Source of the DNA: an uncultured Lachnospiraceae bacterium
Lineage (GTDB): Bacteria; Bacillota; Clostridia; Lachnospirales; Lachnospiraceae
Assembly (NCBI GenBank): GCA_937891165.1
Contig: CALAEX010000138.1
Span: 1 to 7,018 of the forward strand
Direction: 5' to 3'
Length of the DNA: 7,018 nt
Made by a program: the position numbers and the translations under genes. This document shows, piece after piece, positions 1-6,245 of this stretch; position 1 is the first letter of the stretch, and every line of letters starts with the position of its first letter. Below the pieces are notes generated by a model that saw nothing but the letters and a program-made list of their open reading frames with translations, searched no databases and was not told the DNA's origin.

Positions 1-83
1 ATGAAAAGACCTTGTACGTCATTTATTTTTCAAAAAAACTTGTAAAGTGGTGTTAACAAACAAAAAGCTTTTTATTAAACTAT
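1..83. other. Upstream stretch before the coupling-protein gene
   Basis: No gene can be supported here. Frame 1 is open from the window edge to a TAA at 43-45 and gives 14 codons, which could be the tail of an upstream gene or chance. A stop at 54-56 closes the coupling-protein frame, so that gene cannot start further upstream. A 12-bp palindrome, AAAAAGCTTTTT, lies at 62-73 with no loop or T-tract. I see no convincing promoter and no Shine-Dalgarno sequence before the ATG at 84. Confidence 0.4.
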
Positions 84-1076
84 ATGAATATAAACCTTTC
101 AAAGCGTGTATTACAAAAAAAGAATACTACCAATAATACTCAAAAACACCATTCCTATACTGTTCTTATTTTCTTAAAGGAACAAAAAGCAGAATTTTTA
201 ATTGGAATTCTTTACTTCCTATACCTTTTACTAATGGTAGATACCATAAAAGATTATGTTTATTCTGTATATTATTTATCTATGAAATTTTATCATTGGA
301 ATCCTTTTGTAATTACAATTAAATTACTTTCTCCCATTTTTACTTGGGTATATGCCACAAAATATGAGTTTTACAATTATAAACGACAAAAATTGTTTAC
401 TCTCTATCTTGTATTAGGGAATCTTTTTCTTTATTTGGTTATTTTTTTAGAATATCTTGTATTTCTTCTCTTAGTACCATTAATTTTAAAAATTCCTGTT
501 GGCATAATGATTACACCAAAAATGCTTATATCTCTTATACGCCTTGTAATCGTATTGTTTTCTGCTATTATTACACTTATTTTTGTTTCTACTGTTTATT
601 CTAATTTGACAAATGAACTAACTCTCTATCATATTCTCCGATTTAAAGTAAATCGAAATTCTGATACTAGAAAACATAAACGATTTTCTTATGATATGAA
701 AATTATCCGAAGAATGAAAGATGGTAGTCCTTATATTATCAAGGAAAAAGATCGGTATCTTCATACATTAGTGGATGGCACAACTGGTACTGGTAAAACT
801 TCTAGCTGTCATACAGTAGCCATTAATGATGACTTTGACCAAAAAATTCATAATGAAGATTGGCAGAAAAAACAACTTTGGAAGCTTCTCAAACAAGGAA
901 AAATACAACCAACTCACAGATTTAAAGATAGTGATTTCTCAGCTAACTACTTTGTCCCTGTAAATGGGGCAGGAGATCGAATAAAAAATAAACTTCATAC
1001 CATTCAAACCATTGCTAGTAGTGCAGGTGTTACAGCTATGGCTCCTAATGCTGCATTTGCAGATGAAATTTATTAG
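84..1076 (+). CDS. Coupling protein, N-terminal fragment (membrane anchor plus Walker A)
   Basis: This is the part before the amber codon, 330 residues, and is the product expected if the stop is obeyed. Residues 1-30 are polar. Hydrophobic segments lie near 36-52, 75-91, 103-133 (long, possibly two passes) and 147-171. The cytosolic part starts around 185 with basic residues, followed by the P-loop with Lys238. Between the P-loop and the next conserved-looking block (TAMAPNAAFADEIY, 317-330) are about 75 charged residues, much longer than the same interval in classical VirD4. That block also lacks the acidic D-x-K-G-E signature usual there. The start at 84 is the only ATG after the upstream stop at 54-56, but no Shine-Dalgarno sequence precedes it. 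Membrane insertion of this fragment alone is possible, ATP hydrolysis is not expected. Confidence 0.7.
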   Translation: MNINLSKRVLQKKNTTNNTQKHHSYTVLIFLKEQKAEFLIGILYFLYLLLMVDTIKDYVYSVYYLSMKFYHWNPFVITIKLLSPIFTWVYATKYEFYNYKRQKLFTLYLVLGNLFLYLVIFLEYLVFLLLVPLILKIPVGIMITPKMLISLIRLVIVLFSAIITLIFVSTVYSNLTNELTLYHILRFKVNRNSDTRKHKRFSYDMKIIRRMKDGSPYIIKEKDRYLHTLVDGTTGTGKTSSCHTVAINDDFDQKIHNEDWQKKQLWKLLKQGKIQPTHRFKDSDFSANYFVPVNGAGDRIKNKLHTIQTIASSAGVTAMAPNAAFADEIY

Positions 1077-2591
1077 CTTGCCTCTATCAAGGGATTAAAG
1101 GTACATAGAATAGACCCTGAACTAGTACATGGAAAACCAAAAGAAGGATTTATTGGCTTTAATCCTTATTACATTTCTCCAAGAATTACAGGTTTAGAAC
1201 GTAAAATTGAATTATTTGCTCGCTCATCTCTTATAGCAGATGTAATTCAAGCAATTTTTGACCAAAATGGTAAATCAGATCCTTATTTTGCTTCTTTGAA
1301 TCAGAATATAACTACTACCATATCTTCTACGTTACTTCTTACTTATTCTTCTTTACATTCTGGGAAACAAGTAACTTTAAAAGAATTACAGCGTATTGTA
1401 AACGATTTTCAAGCAATTAAACCGTATCGTGATGAGTTAATTCGTCTTTACGCTGTAAATAAAAATCCTGATGGTTCTCCTATTATGGATTTTGGAAGAG
1501 CAAATATTGGAGAATATCAATTTCTTTTAGATACTATTGATAGTGAACTACTTGGTTCTGGTGCTATTAAAATGATAGATCAAGCAAGAGGTTTACGAAT
1601 TATTATCAATACGATTCTTGTAAATCCTTTGATAAAAGAGGTTCTTTGTGCAGAAGATAGTATTGATTTAGATGCTGTTCTTGCAGATGGACATATTACT
1701 GTTGTAAATTATGAGTTAAAACTAGGTTCTACTGGAACAGCATTTGGTTTGTTTTTTATGCTTTGTTTTATTAAAGCTGTAATTCGACGACCTGGAACAG
1801 AGAAAACTCGTCTTCCTCATTTTTTCTATGTTGATGAATTTCCAACATTATTACACAAAGAGGAAGAAATGATTTTTACTTATTTTCGACAATTTCGAAC
1901 GGCTGCGATGATAGCGATTCAAACATTAGACCAAATGGATAAAGCACAAGCGACAGAGTTTCTTCGTGGTGTCTTGGTTGGTAATTGTGCTCATCAGATT
2001 ATTTTTGGTCGTACTTCTATTTCAGAAATGGAATTATATCAAAAATTTGCTGGAAAGCAGAAGCAAATGCAAGAAATGAAAGGTTATAGTGAAACAGCTC
2101 TTTCTAGTGATAATCCATCTTATACTATGAATTATAAGGAGATTATTCAAGAAACAGATATGTTTTCTTGTAATGACATTCGTATGCGAGATTTTCAAGA
2201 AGTTACTGTTTTTTCCGTTGATCAAGGGACACCTATTTTACCTTTTCATGGCAAAGTAAATTTTTTGCCAAAATATAAACAAACCCGCAAGAAAAGAAAA
2301 AGCTATCCTTGGGAGTCTTATTTTGTGCCAACTTTAAAACAAATGGCTTCTGAAGAAATAAAATATGAGGAAAATCTTATGGATTATGCAGTTCCCGTAT
2401 CTAAAACAACAATACATTTTAATATGCAACAAGTAACGAAAGATATTCCAAAAAAATCTCAACAAAATCCAGAGGATATTATTCTGTGTGCTTCTGATAT
2501 ATCAACAAGTGGTTTATTTAATCTTGAAAGTAATAAAAAAGTAGATGAAGAAAACATACGGAATTTAGATGAAGATAGCATTTCGTTTTAG
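1077..2591 (+). CDS. Coupling protein, C-terminal fragment (Walker B and TraM/TraG-type domain)
   Basis: This is the continuation of the same frame after TAG 1074-1076. No ATG occurs until codons around 1485, and the first possible alternative start, TTG at 1296, has no Shine-Dalgarno sequence, so independent translation is doubtful. The segment carries the Walker B motif FFYVDEF with Asp584 and Glu585 (whole-protein numbering), then EFPTLLHKEEE, an IAIQTLDQM motif and a GNCAHQIIFGRTS block, the layout expected for the second half of a VirD4/TraG motor and its TraM-recognition-like region. The last 110 residues are hydrophilic and low in recognisable motifs. The gene ends with TAG 36 bases before the next ATG, consistent with an operon. 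Confidence 0.7.
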   Translation, partial: LASIKGLKVHRIDPELVHGKPKEGFIGFNPYYISPRITGLERKIELFARSSLIADVIQAIFDQNGKSDPYFASLNQNITTTISSTLLLTYSSLHSGKQVTLKELQRIVNDFQAIKPYRDELIRLYAVNKNPDGSPIMDFGRANIGEYQFLLDTIDSELLGSGAIKMIDQARGLRIIINTILVNPLIKEVLCAEDSIDLDAVLADGHITVVNYELKLGSTGTAFGLFFMLCFIKAVIRRPGTEKTRLPHFFYVDEFPTLLHKEEEMIFTYFRQFRTAAMIAIQTLDQMDKAQATEFLRGVLVGNCAHQIIFGRTSISEMELYQKFAGKQKQMQEMKGYSETALSSDNPSYTMNYKEIIQETDMFSCNDIRMRDFQEVTVFSVDQGTPILPFHGKVNFLPKYKQTRKKRKSYPWESYFVPTLKQMASEEIKYEENLMDYAVPVSKTTIHFNMQQVTKDIPKKSQQNPEDIILCASDISTSGLFNLESNKKVDEENIRNLDEDSISF

Positions 2592-2610
2592 ATTATGCCA
2601 AATATAGAAT

Positions 2611-2616
2611 AGGAGA
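2611..2616 (+). promoter_or_regulatory. Ribosome binding site for the 2628 gene
   Basis: AGGAGA lies 11 bases before ATG 2628. Spacing is slightly long but the match is strong. It fixes the start of the downstream gene, and its presence argues that the coupling protein really ends at TAG 2591 and is not read through. Confidence 0.65.
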
Positions 2617-2627
2617 CAATTATTTTT

Positions 2628-3533
2628 ATGATAAAACAAAAGATTCATTATCCATTTCATTATCATGAAGGAATAACAATAGCTCGAAGTATAACAAAAT
2701 CTAAAGTTACTATAAACCTAAAAGAACTTTTTGCGAGCCATGAACTTGTAGAAATAGACACTCAGATTTTATATATGCTTTGTCAATATGAATATCTTAA
2801 TGCTTTTTTGATTTATACATTGATAAAACAGAATAATGTTACTTGTAATTTAAACTTTATAAAACACCGACTTGTATTTTTAGGAACAAGAGGTCTTGTT
2901 CAGCGATTTCAATTCAAGTATTTCGATAAACAAAAAAAGGAGCATCGAACACCATTTATTTATGAATCAACTTATAAGATAAAGCAGTTGTTTCGAAAAT
3001 GTTTTAAAAACAAGTTAGTAGAAGATATTGATACTATACTTCGTCAGATTTCATATAACCAATTTCATATTCTTTTAGAACAACAGCTAGGTACTTGTTT
3101 AAATTATTCAGTGATGCATTTTGATAAAGAGAGTGATGGTACATATAGTTTTTATTCTCATGGAAAAAGCGTTCTGTTTTATGTATTTTCTATTCGGTAT
3201 GGTGATAATTGGTTAGTAAAGTATTCGAAAAGGTTGATTTCCTGTATTAACTATATCAAAGATACTTTGTGTTCCTATACTGGAATACTTGTAATTTGTG
3301 AAAATGAAGTACAAGGAATGTTAGCTGAAAAATATCGACGAAGTATAGTAAAATGTAAAGATGCAAGTGTTTATTATCTTTGCGATTCTGTTGCTATGAT
3401 AGAGAATGGTGTATTGTGTCACTTGATGTATGTACGACCAGAACAAGATTATTCTACTTATGATACTATTCAAGTTGTAGTTGATGGATATTTTGTTGAA
3501 ACAAAAAGAGAAAAAGATAATGAAATTATATAA
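2628..3533 (+). CDS. Probable replication-relaxation-type wHTH protein
   Basis: 301 residues, no signal peptide or membrane segment. Residues about 40-105 look like a winged helix: helices around IDTQILYMLCQYEYL and FLIYTLIKQ, then a recognition-type segment with LVFLGTRGLVQRF and a basic wing (KYFDKQKKEHR). The C-terminal half alternates strands and helices (RYGDNWLVKYSKRL near 195-208, GILVICENEVQGMLAEKYRR near 220-239, then ASVYYLCDSVAM). This matches my memory of Replic_Relax proteins, which pair an N-terminal wHTH with an alpha/beta nuclease-like domain and often sit beside TraG-type genes. The family call is by pattern only. The gene follows the coupling protein by 36 bases and is probably cotranscribed, which suggests a DNA-processing or accessory transfer role. 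It could instead be a transcription regulator. It ends with TAA just upstream of the origin. Confidence 0.5.
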   Translation: MIKQKIHYPFHYHEGITIARSITKSKVTINLKELFASHELVEIDTQILYMLCQYEYLNAFLIYTLIKQNNVTCNLNFIKHRLVFLGTRGLVQRFQFKYFDKQKKEHRTPFIYESTYKIKQLFRKCFKNKLVEDIDTILRQISYNQFHILLEQQLGTCLNYSVMHFDKESDGTYSFYSHGKSVLFYVFSIRYGDNWLVKYSKRLISCINYIKDTLCSYTGILVICENEVQGMLAEKYRRSIVKCKDASVYYLCDSVAMIENGVLCHLMYVRPEQDYSTYDTIQVVVDGYFVETKREKDNEII

Positions 3534-3686
3534 GAGATTATTTATTTTATAGTGCTTGAAATTGTCAGAATATTAAGAAAAACAAAAAGGAATATTTTTT
3601 ACTCTTATGTATGGTAGTTATTTATTAATATTTATTAATATTTAAGAGAAAAAAGTTCTTTAAAATAAAGGATTTTTCGATGATTA
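3534..3686. other. AT-rich origin segment, probable DNA-unwinding element
   Basis: No gene. The stretch is very AT-rich and contains a tandem decamer, TTTATTAATA twice at 3621-3640 followed by TTTA. An AT-rich block with short direct repeats next to iterons is where strand opening happens in theta-type plasmid origins. The assignment rests on position and composition; no convincing DnaA box is visible. Confidence 0.55.
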
Positions 3687-3928
3687 TGGGGAGTTTTAGT
3701 GCGAGTTATGGGGAGTTTTAGTGCGAGTTATGGGGAGTTTTAGTGCGAATGGTGATTTTTTATTGGGGAGTTTTAGTGCGAATTGATAGAGTGATTATAG
3801 CAGAAAAATAAGGAAGATTGATGACTAGGATTTTTGACGAAATAGCTTTATGCAAGAGATTCTTTTTCTTTTATTAGGAGTTTTAGTGCGAATAATATGG
3901 GATAGCATATTGGGAGAAATGGTGCGAA
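3687..3928 (+). repeat. Iteron array of the replication origin
   Basis: Six direct repeats share the core TGGGGAGTTTTAGTGCGA. Copies 1-3 are exact, tandem and spaced 22 bases apart (starts 3687, 3709, 3731). Copy 4 is exact in the core apart from flanks and starts at 3764. Copy 5 (start 3874) has two changes in the G run. Copy 6 (about 3910-3928) keeps GGGAG and GGTGCGAA but has AAATG in place of the central TTTTA. Such arrays next to a Rep_3-type gene are the binding sites for the initiator and control copy number through handcuffing. About 90 bases between copies 4 and 5 hold no repeat. Confidence 0.92.
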
Positions 3929-3932
3929 TGAG

Positions 3933-3960
3933 TTGTCTTCGAAGGTAGGATTTTTATGAT
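3933..3960 (+). promoter_or_regulatory. Possible secondary repB promoter
   Basis: TTGTCT at 3933-3938 and TATGAT at 3955-3960 are separated by 16 bases. A transcript from here would carry the 13-bp hairpin at 3981-4013 in its leader. It is weaker in context than the promoter at 3997-4025, which overlaps the operator. Confidence 0.3.
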
Positions 3961-3980
3961 TAAAAAGGAATTTATTAATT

Positions 3981-4013
3981 TATTGGGAGTTTGTTATTTA
4001 CAAACTCCCAATA
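3981..4013. promoter_or_regulatory. Probable RepB operator (inverted repeat with iteron core)
   Basis: A perfect 13-bp inverted repeat, TATTGGGAGTTTG, with the 7-base spacer TTATTTA. Each arm contains the front half of the iteron (TTGGGAGTTT), so the initiator should recognise it. Inverted partial iterons over the rep promoter are the classical operator by which Rep dimers repress their own gene in pSC101- and pPS10-like replicons. The right arm overlaps the -35 hexamer of the promoter at 3997-4025, which fits repression by occlusion. Confidence 0.75.
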
Positions 4014-4025
4014 TCATGATAGAAT
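3997..4025 (+). promoter_or_regulatory. repB promoter
   Basis: TTTACA at 3997-4002 and TAGAAT at 4020-4025 are spaced exactly 17 bases, each with five of six consensus matches. Transcription should begin near 4032, leaving a leader of about 25 bases that holds the ribosome binding site. The -35 lies within the spacer and right arm of the operator. Confidence 0.65.
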
Positions 4026-4042
4026 CAAAAGAAAATCTTAAC

Positions 4043-4052
4043 GAGGATAGGA
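4043..4052 (+). promoter_or_regulatory. repB ribosome binding site
   Basis: GAGGA at 4043-4047 stands 9 bases before ATG 4057; a second AGGA at 4049-4052 is probably too close. Together they support the chosen start. Confidence 0.6.
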
Positions 4053-4056
4053 ACTT

Positions 4057-4953
4057 ATGAATGAGGAAGAAAGCAGAGAAATAGAACGAAAGAGGGGGTA
4101 TTTAGTAGTCAAGGGGAATGATTTAGTAAGAAATACAAGATATGAATTATCTCTTATGGAACAAAAGACAGTTTCTTATATTTGCTCTATGATAAAACCA
4201 ATGAATGTACTTGATACAGGAAAAGAAATACCATTTCAGTTGAATTATAAGTTTAATATAAGGGAGTATGCAAAAATTTGTGGGATTGATTATGATAGTG
4301 GTAAAAATTATGAATTAATAAAAAGTACATTAAAGAAATTAGCAGACCGTTCCATGTGGTTAACTACGGGAGATAAAGAGGTTTTATGTCGTTGGCTTTC
4401 TAAAGTAAGAATAAGTAAAAAAAGTGGTGTTGTAGAAGTAATTTTAGATGAGGATTTAGCTCCTTATTTGTTTAACTTAGGTAAGAAATTTACAGAGTAT
4501 TCTCTTTATAATATTTTACCGATGAAATCGGCGTATTCGATTAAAGTTTATGAACTTATGAAGTCCTATGCTTATCAAAAAACAAAAACCTATTCTGTAG
4601 ATGAATTTAAACGTATTTTAAATGTTCATGAAATCAAATCGTATGAGAATTTTAAGGATTTCCGGAAGTATGTTTTGGAAAAAGCAATCAATGAAATCAA
4701 TGAAATTACGGATATCAATCTTTCGTATGATACAATAAAGCGTGGCAGAAAAGTGGTGAAAATAAGATTCGATATATCTAGAAAATGTTCTGTTGAGTTA
4801 TATTCCACACATATACGAACATTACAGAAATTGAATTTTATCAAGGAGAAAAAAATGGTAGCTGTGACAAATGGTCAGTTATCCTTAAATTTAGAGAAAG
4901 AAAATCAAATTATTGATTGGTCGCCAAATGAAATTTTTGAAGAAATGGAATAA
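4057..4953 (+). CDS. repB: Plasmid replication initiator, Rep_3/RepB family
   Basis: 298 residues, the usual size for the family. The N-terminal winged-helix domain spans about residues 18-135, with the typical opening VVKGNDLVRNTRYELSLMEQ, then the block FNIREYAKICG and a helix ending KKLADRSMW. The second winged helix begins near 145 (FTEYSLYNILPMKSAYSIKV) and continues through YSVDEFKRILNV and a basic segment, TIKRGRKVVKIRF, to about 240. The last 55 residues are a variable tail. Known role: binds iterons as a monomer, opens the origin and recruits host DnaA and helicase for theta replication; dimers repress its promoter. Iterons and an inverted-repeat operator lie directly upstream, and a bidirectional terminator 85 bases downstream isolates the unit. 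No motif is missing. Confidence 0.95.
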   Translation: MNEEESREIERKRGYLVVKGNDLVRNTRYELSLMEQKTVSYICSMIKPMNVLDTGKEIPFQLNYKFNIREYAKICGIDYDSGKNYELIKSTLKKLADRSMWLTTGDKEVLCRWLSKVRISKKSGVVEVILDEDLAPYLFNLGKKFTEYSLYNILPMKSAYSIKVYELMKSYAYQKTKTYSVDEFKRILNVHEIKSYENFKDFRKYVLEKAINEINEITDINLSYDTIKRGRKVVKIRFDISRKCSVELYSTHIRTLQKLNFIKEKKMVAVTNGQLSLNLEKENQIIDWSPNEIFEEME

Positions 4954-5037
4954 GTAATCCATAAATGAGTAGTTAATGAGTGAAATAGTACATAGCTTCA
5001 AATATACATAATGATTTAGAAAGTAATAGTATTATAC

Positions 5038-5075
5038 AAAAAAGGTATTTAGACATTACATCTAAATACCTTTTT
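5038..5075. terminator. Bidirectional intrinsic terminator between convergent genes
   Basis: Stem GGTATTTAGA (5044-5053) pairs perfectly with TCTAAATACC (5061-5070) over a 7-base loop. It is flanked by six A on the left and five T on the right, so either strand yields a stem followed by a U-run. It lies between the ends of repB (+) and the 5084-5794 gene (-). Confidence 0.88.
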
Positions 5076-5083
5076 ACATAGTA

Positions 5084-5794
5084 TTAACTTAAATCTTCTT
5101 TTGCTGAAAGATTGATGCGAATACCTACAATGTGTTTCTTATGATATAACACATATACTTTTAAGAAGCCAATTCCTGCATTAGAAACAACCCCTCCAAT
5201 GATTGGTGCGGCTGGAATATCTGAGAGTTTTCTTGCAATATCGGCTGACCAATGGGTGGAAAGGATATTTCGAAGAAATGGTGGTACATAAGCAGAACCT
5301 GTAATATCTAAGATAGCTTCACCAGTAACATATTTTTCATTTTTATATAGCTCACATAATTCTAATAAAGAGTTGTCTACAGCATTTAAAGTGTCTTTTT
5401 GTTTGATATGAGATTGTAATTCATCGATATCATAAAGAGCTTCTTCTTCTAGTACAAAATAACAATATTCCGAACGAAATGCTTTATCTTCTTCACAGAT
5501 AAAAACAGTTCCTGAAAGAGAAGTACAAAGATTTCCAATTTCTTTTTCAAGTAAACATTCCTCTGGTTGTAAGGATTCGTGTAAGAATACTAGATTATCT
5601 GCAAAGGTAGGAGTATTAGGACCACTGGTATGATAAGCGTAATAACCACCTTCTAAAAGTTCATTGATTCGAATAAATTTTTTATTTATATTAGAAATAG
5701 CAACTAATTGGTTATTAAATTCACAGACTGCAGGATCTCCAATAAGAATACTAGTTCCATTTTTTATATACGTATGACTAATGATAGAATACAT
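5084..5794 (-). CDS. Hypothetical protein, 236 residues, convergent with repB
   Basis: I do not recognise this protein. It looks soluble: no signal peptide and no clear membrane segment. The first 70 residues look like beta strands and turns (SILIGDPAVCEF at 15-26, LLEGGYYAYHTSGPN at 46-60). The middle is acidic (EEDKAF, LEEEALYDIDELQSHI near 101-130) and helical. The C-terminal third has hydrophobic and Gly/Pro-rich runs (AAPIIGGVVSNAGIGF at 195-210). It has six cysteines, with no metal-site spacing that I can see. The start is well supported: GGAG lies 7 bases upstream, and a promoter-like pair follows further out. It is a single gene pointing toward the replicon and shares only a terminator with it, so it looks like plasmid cargo. 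A partition, maintenance, immunity or phage-related role cannot be told from sequence alone. Confidence 0.8.
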   Translation of the reverse strand: MYSIISHTYIKNGTSILIGDPAVCEFNNQLVAISNINKKFIRINELLEGGYYAYHTSGPNTPTFADNLVFLHESLQPEECLLEKEIGNLCTSLSGTVFICEEDKAFRSEYCYFVLEEEALYDIDELQSHIKQKDTLNAVDNSLLELCELYKNEKYVTGEAILDITGSAYVPPFLRNILSTHWSADIARKLSDIPAAPIIGGVVSNAGIGFLKVYVLYHKKHIVGIRINLSAKEDLS

Positions 5795-5801
5795 AATATC
5801 A

Positions 5802-5805
5802 CTCC
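5802..5805 (-). promoter_or_regulatory. Ribosome binding site for the 236-residue gene
   Basis: On the minus strand GGAG ends 7 bases before the ATG at 5794. Good spacing supports this start. Confidence 0.65.
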
Positions 5806-5831
5806 AAGATTACTTTAGTTTTCTGTCTTTT

Positions 5832-5860
5832 AGGATAGCACAGTTTGATTTTTTTTTCAA
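5832..5860 (-). promoter_or_regulatory. Promoter for the 236-residue gene
   Basis: Minus strand: TTGAAA (5855-5860) and TATCCT (5832-5837) with a 17-base spacer containing an A-run. The -35 matches in five positions, the -10 in four. Position about 40 bases before the start codon fits. Confidence 0.45.
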
Positions 5861-5951
5861 GTGTGAACTAGAGATAGAAGAGATAGAAAATAATAGGAAT
5901 AGTAAGATATAAATTAGAAGTTTGATAAAAAGCTGTTGATTGCCTTATTTT

Positions 5952-6044
5952 TGCTCTTTTTCATTTAAGACATGAGGAATCTACTCCTTTTTTGATTTGT
6001 GTCTTAAATCGGATTGTGTGCGTTTTTAAGAGCATAGTTTTTTT
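5952..6044 (+). ncRNA. Candidate structured RNA with nested stems and T-run
   Basis: Two nested inverted repeats: outer TGCTCTT (5952-5958) with AAGAGCA (6028-6034), inner ATTTAAGACA (5963-5972) with TGTCTTAAAT (6000-6009), all perfect. A short inner AGGA/TCCT hairpin (5975-5988) is possible. Seven T follow at 6038-6044 on the plus strand, as at the end of a small RNA or terminator. I found no convincing promoter upstream; TATAAA at 5908-5913 lacks a good -35. It may equally be a protein-binding DNA site. Confidence 0.3.
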
Positions 6045-6130
6045 GCACATAAGGAAATAGAAAGTTATTGTGATGTAGTTGATAGAATTTATCAAATGGA
6101 TAAGTAATTTTACTCAGATTGTAGAGAAAG

Positions 6131-6170
6131 TCTGGAACCTCTCGTCATTTTAGCGATGAGAGGTTCCAGA
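6131..6170. repeat. Strong inverted repeat (13-16 bp stem)
   Basis: TCTGGAACCTCTC (6131-6143) pairs perfectly with GAGAGGTTCCAGA (6158-6170); three more pairs, one of them G-U, leave an 8-base loop. It is far more GC-rich than its surroundings. On the minus strand the tail is ACTTTCTCT, only moderately T-rich, so it might terminate the coiled-coil gene transcript. On the plus strand there is no T-run. Confidence 0.6.
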
Positions 6171-6245
6171 TATCATACAAATTAGAATTGGTCATTAAAG
6201 TTGAAAAATATATCCAAGACCTTCGTCATGAGTTGGTAGTGTATT

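Larger units (their letters stand above)
84..2591 (+). pseudogene. Type IV coupling protein (VirD4/TraG-like ATPase) interrupted by an in-frame TAG
   Basis: Seen: one reading frame runs from ATG 84 to TAG 2589-2591 (835 sense positions counting the interruption), broken only by TAG at 1074-1076. The 73 codons between that TAG and the next possible start (TTG 1296) are in the same frame and protein-like. Four to five hydrophobic segments occupy about residues 36-171. Walker A (GTTGTGKTSS) lies at 232-241, Walker B (FFYVDEF) at 580-586, and a downstream IAIQTLDQ motif about 25 residues later. Known: this order (N-terminal membrane anchor, RecA-like ATPase, Walker B followed by an IQ-type motif) is that of coupling proteins, which deliver relaxase-bound DNA to a type IV secretion channel at the inner membrane. 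Inferred: without readthrough, Walker A and Walker B sit on separate peptides and the ATPase should be dead. CAG to TAG (Gln to stop) is a one-step explanation. A sequencing error or suppression are alternatives. Confidence 0.85.

Noticed and set aside
62..73. AAAAAGCTTTTT as a terminator of an upstream gene
   Set aside because: No loop space in the palindrome and low-GC pairing; such a symmetric A/T run is common in DNA this AT-rich.
2034..2225. 63-codon minus-strand frame inside the coupling-protein gene
   Set aside because: It lies fully antisense to conserved ATPase sequence and has no ribosome binding site; a shadow frame.
1074..2669. Genome-wide TAG reassignment (as in some gut phages) explaining the internal amber
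   Set aside because: Reading TAG as sense would extend the coupling protein past 2591 by 25 unremarkable residues into the next gene and over its ribosome binding site. The other three TAA-ended genes do not help decide. Evidence favours a single nonsense change.
3848..3856. TTATGCAAG as a DnaA box
   Set aside because: Two mismatches at the informative 3' end of the TTATNCACA consensus and no second copy.
3821..3877. 18-codon open frame (MTRIFDEIALCKRFFFFY) with AGGA upstream, between iterons 4 and 5
   Set aside because: Too short to support, ends inside iteron 5, and the origin spacer explains the location. Kept only as a curiosity.
3687..3928. CRISPR array
   Set aside because: Repeats are tandem with 4-base gaps in the first three copies and irregular gaps after, with no spacer-like unique units and no cas genes; position before repB identifies them as iterons.
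4626..4844. 72-codon minus-strand frame inside repB
   Set aside because: Antisense to the second winged-helix domain of the initiator; low-complexity, shadow frame.
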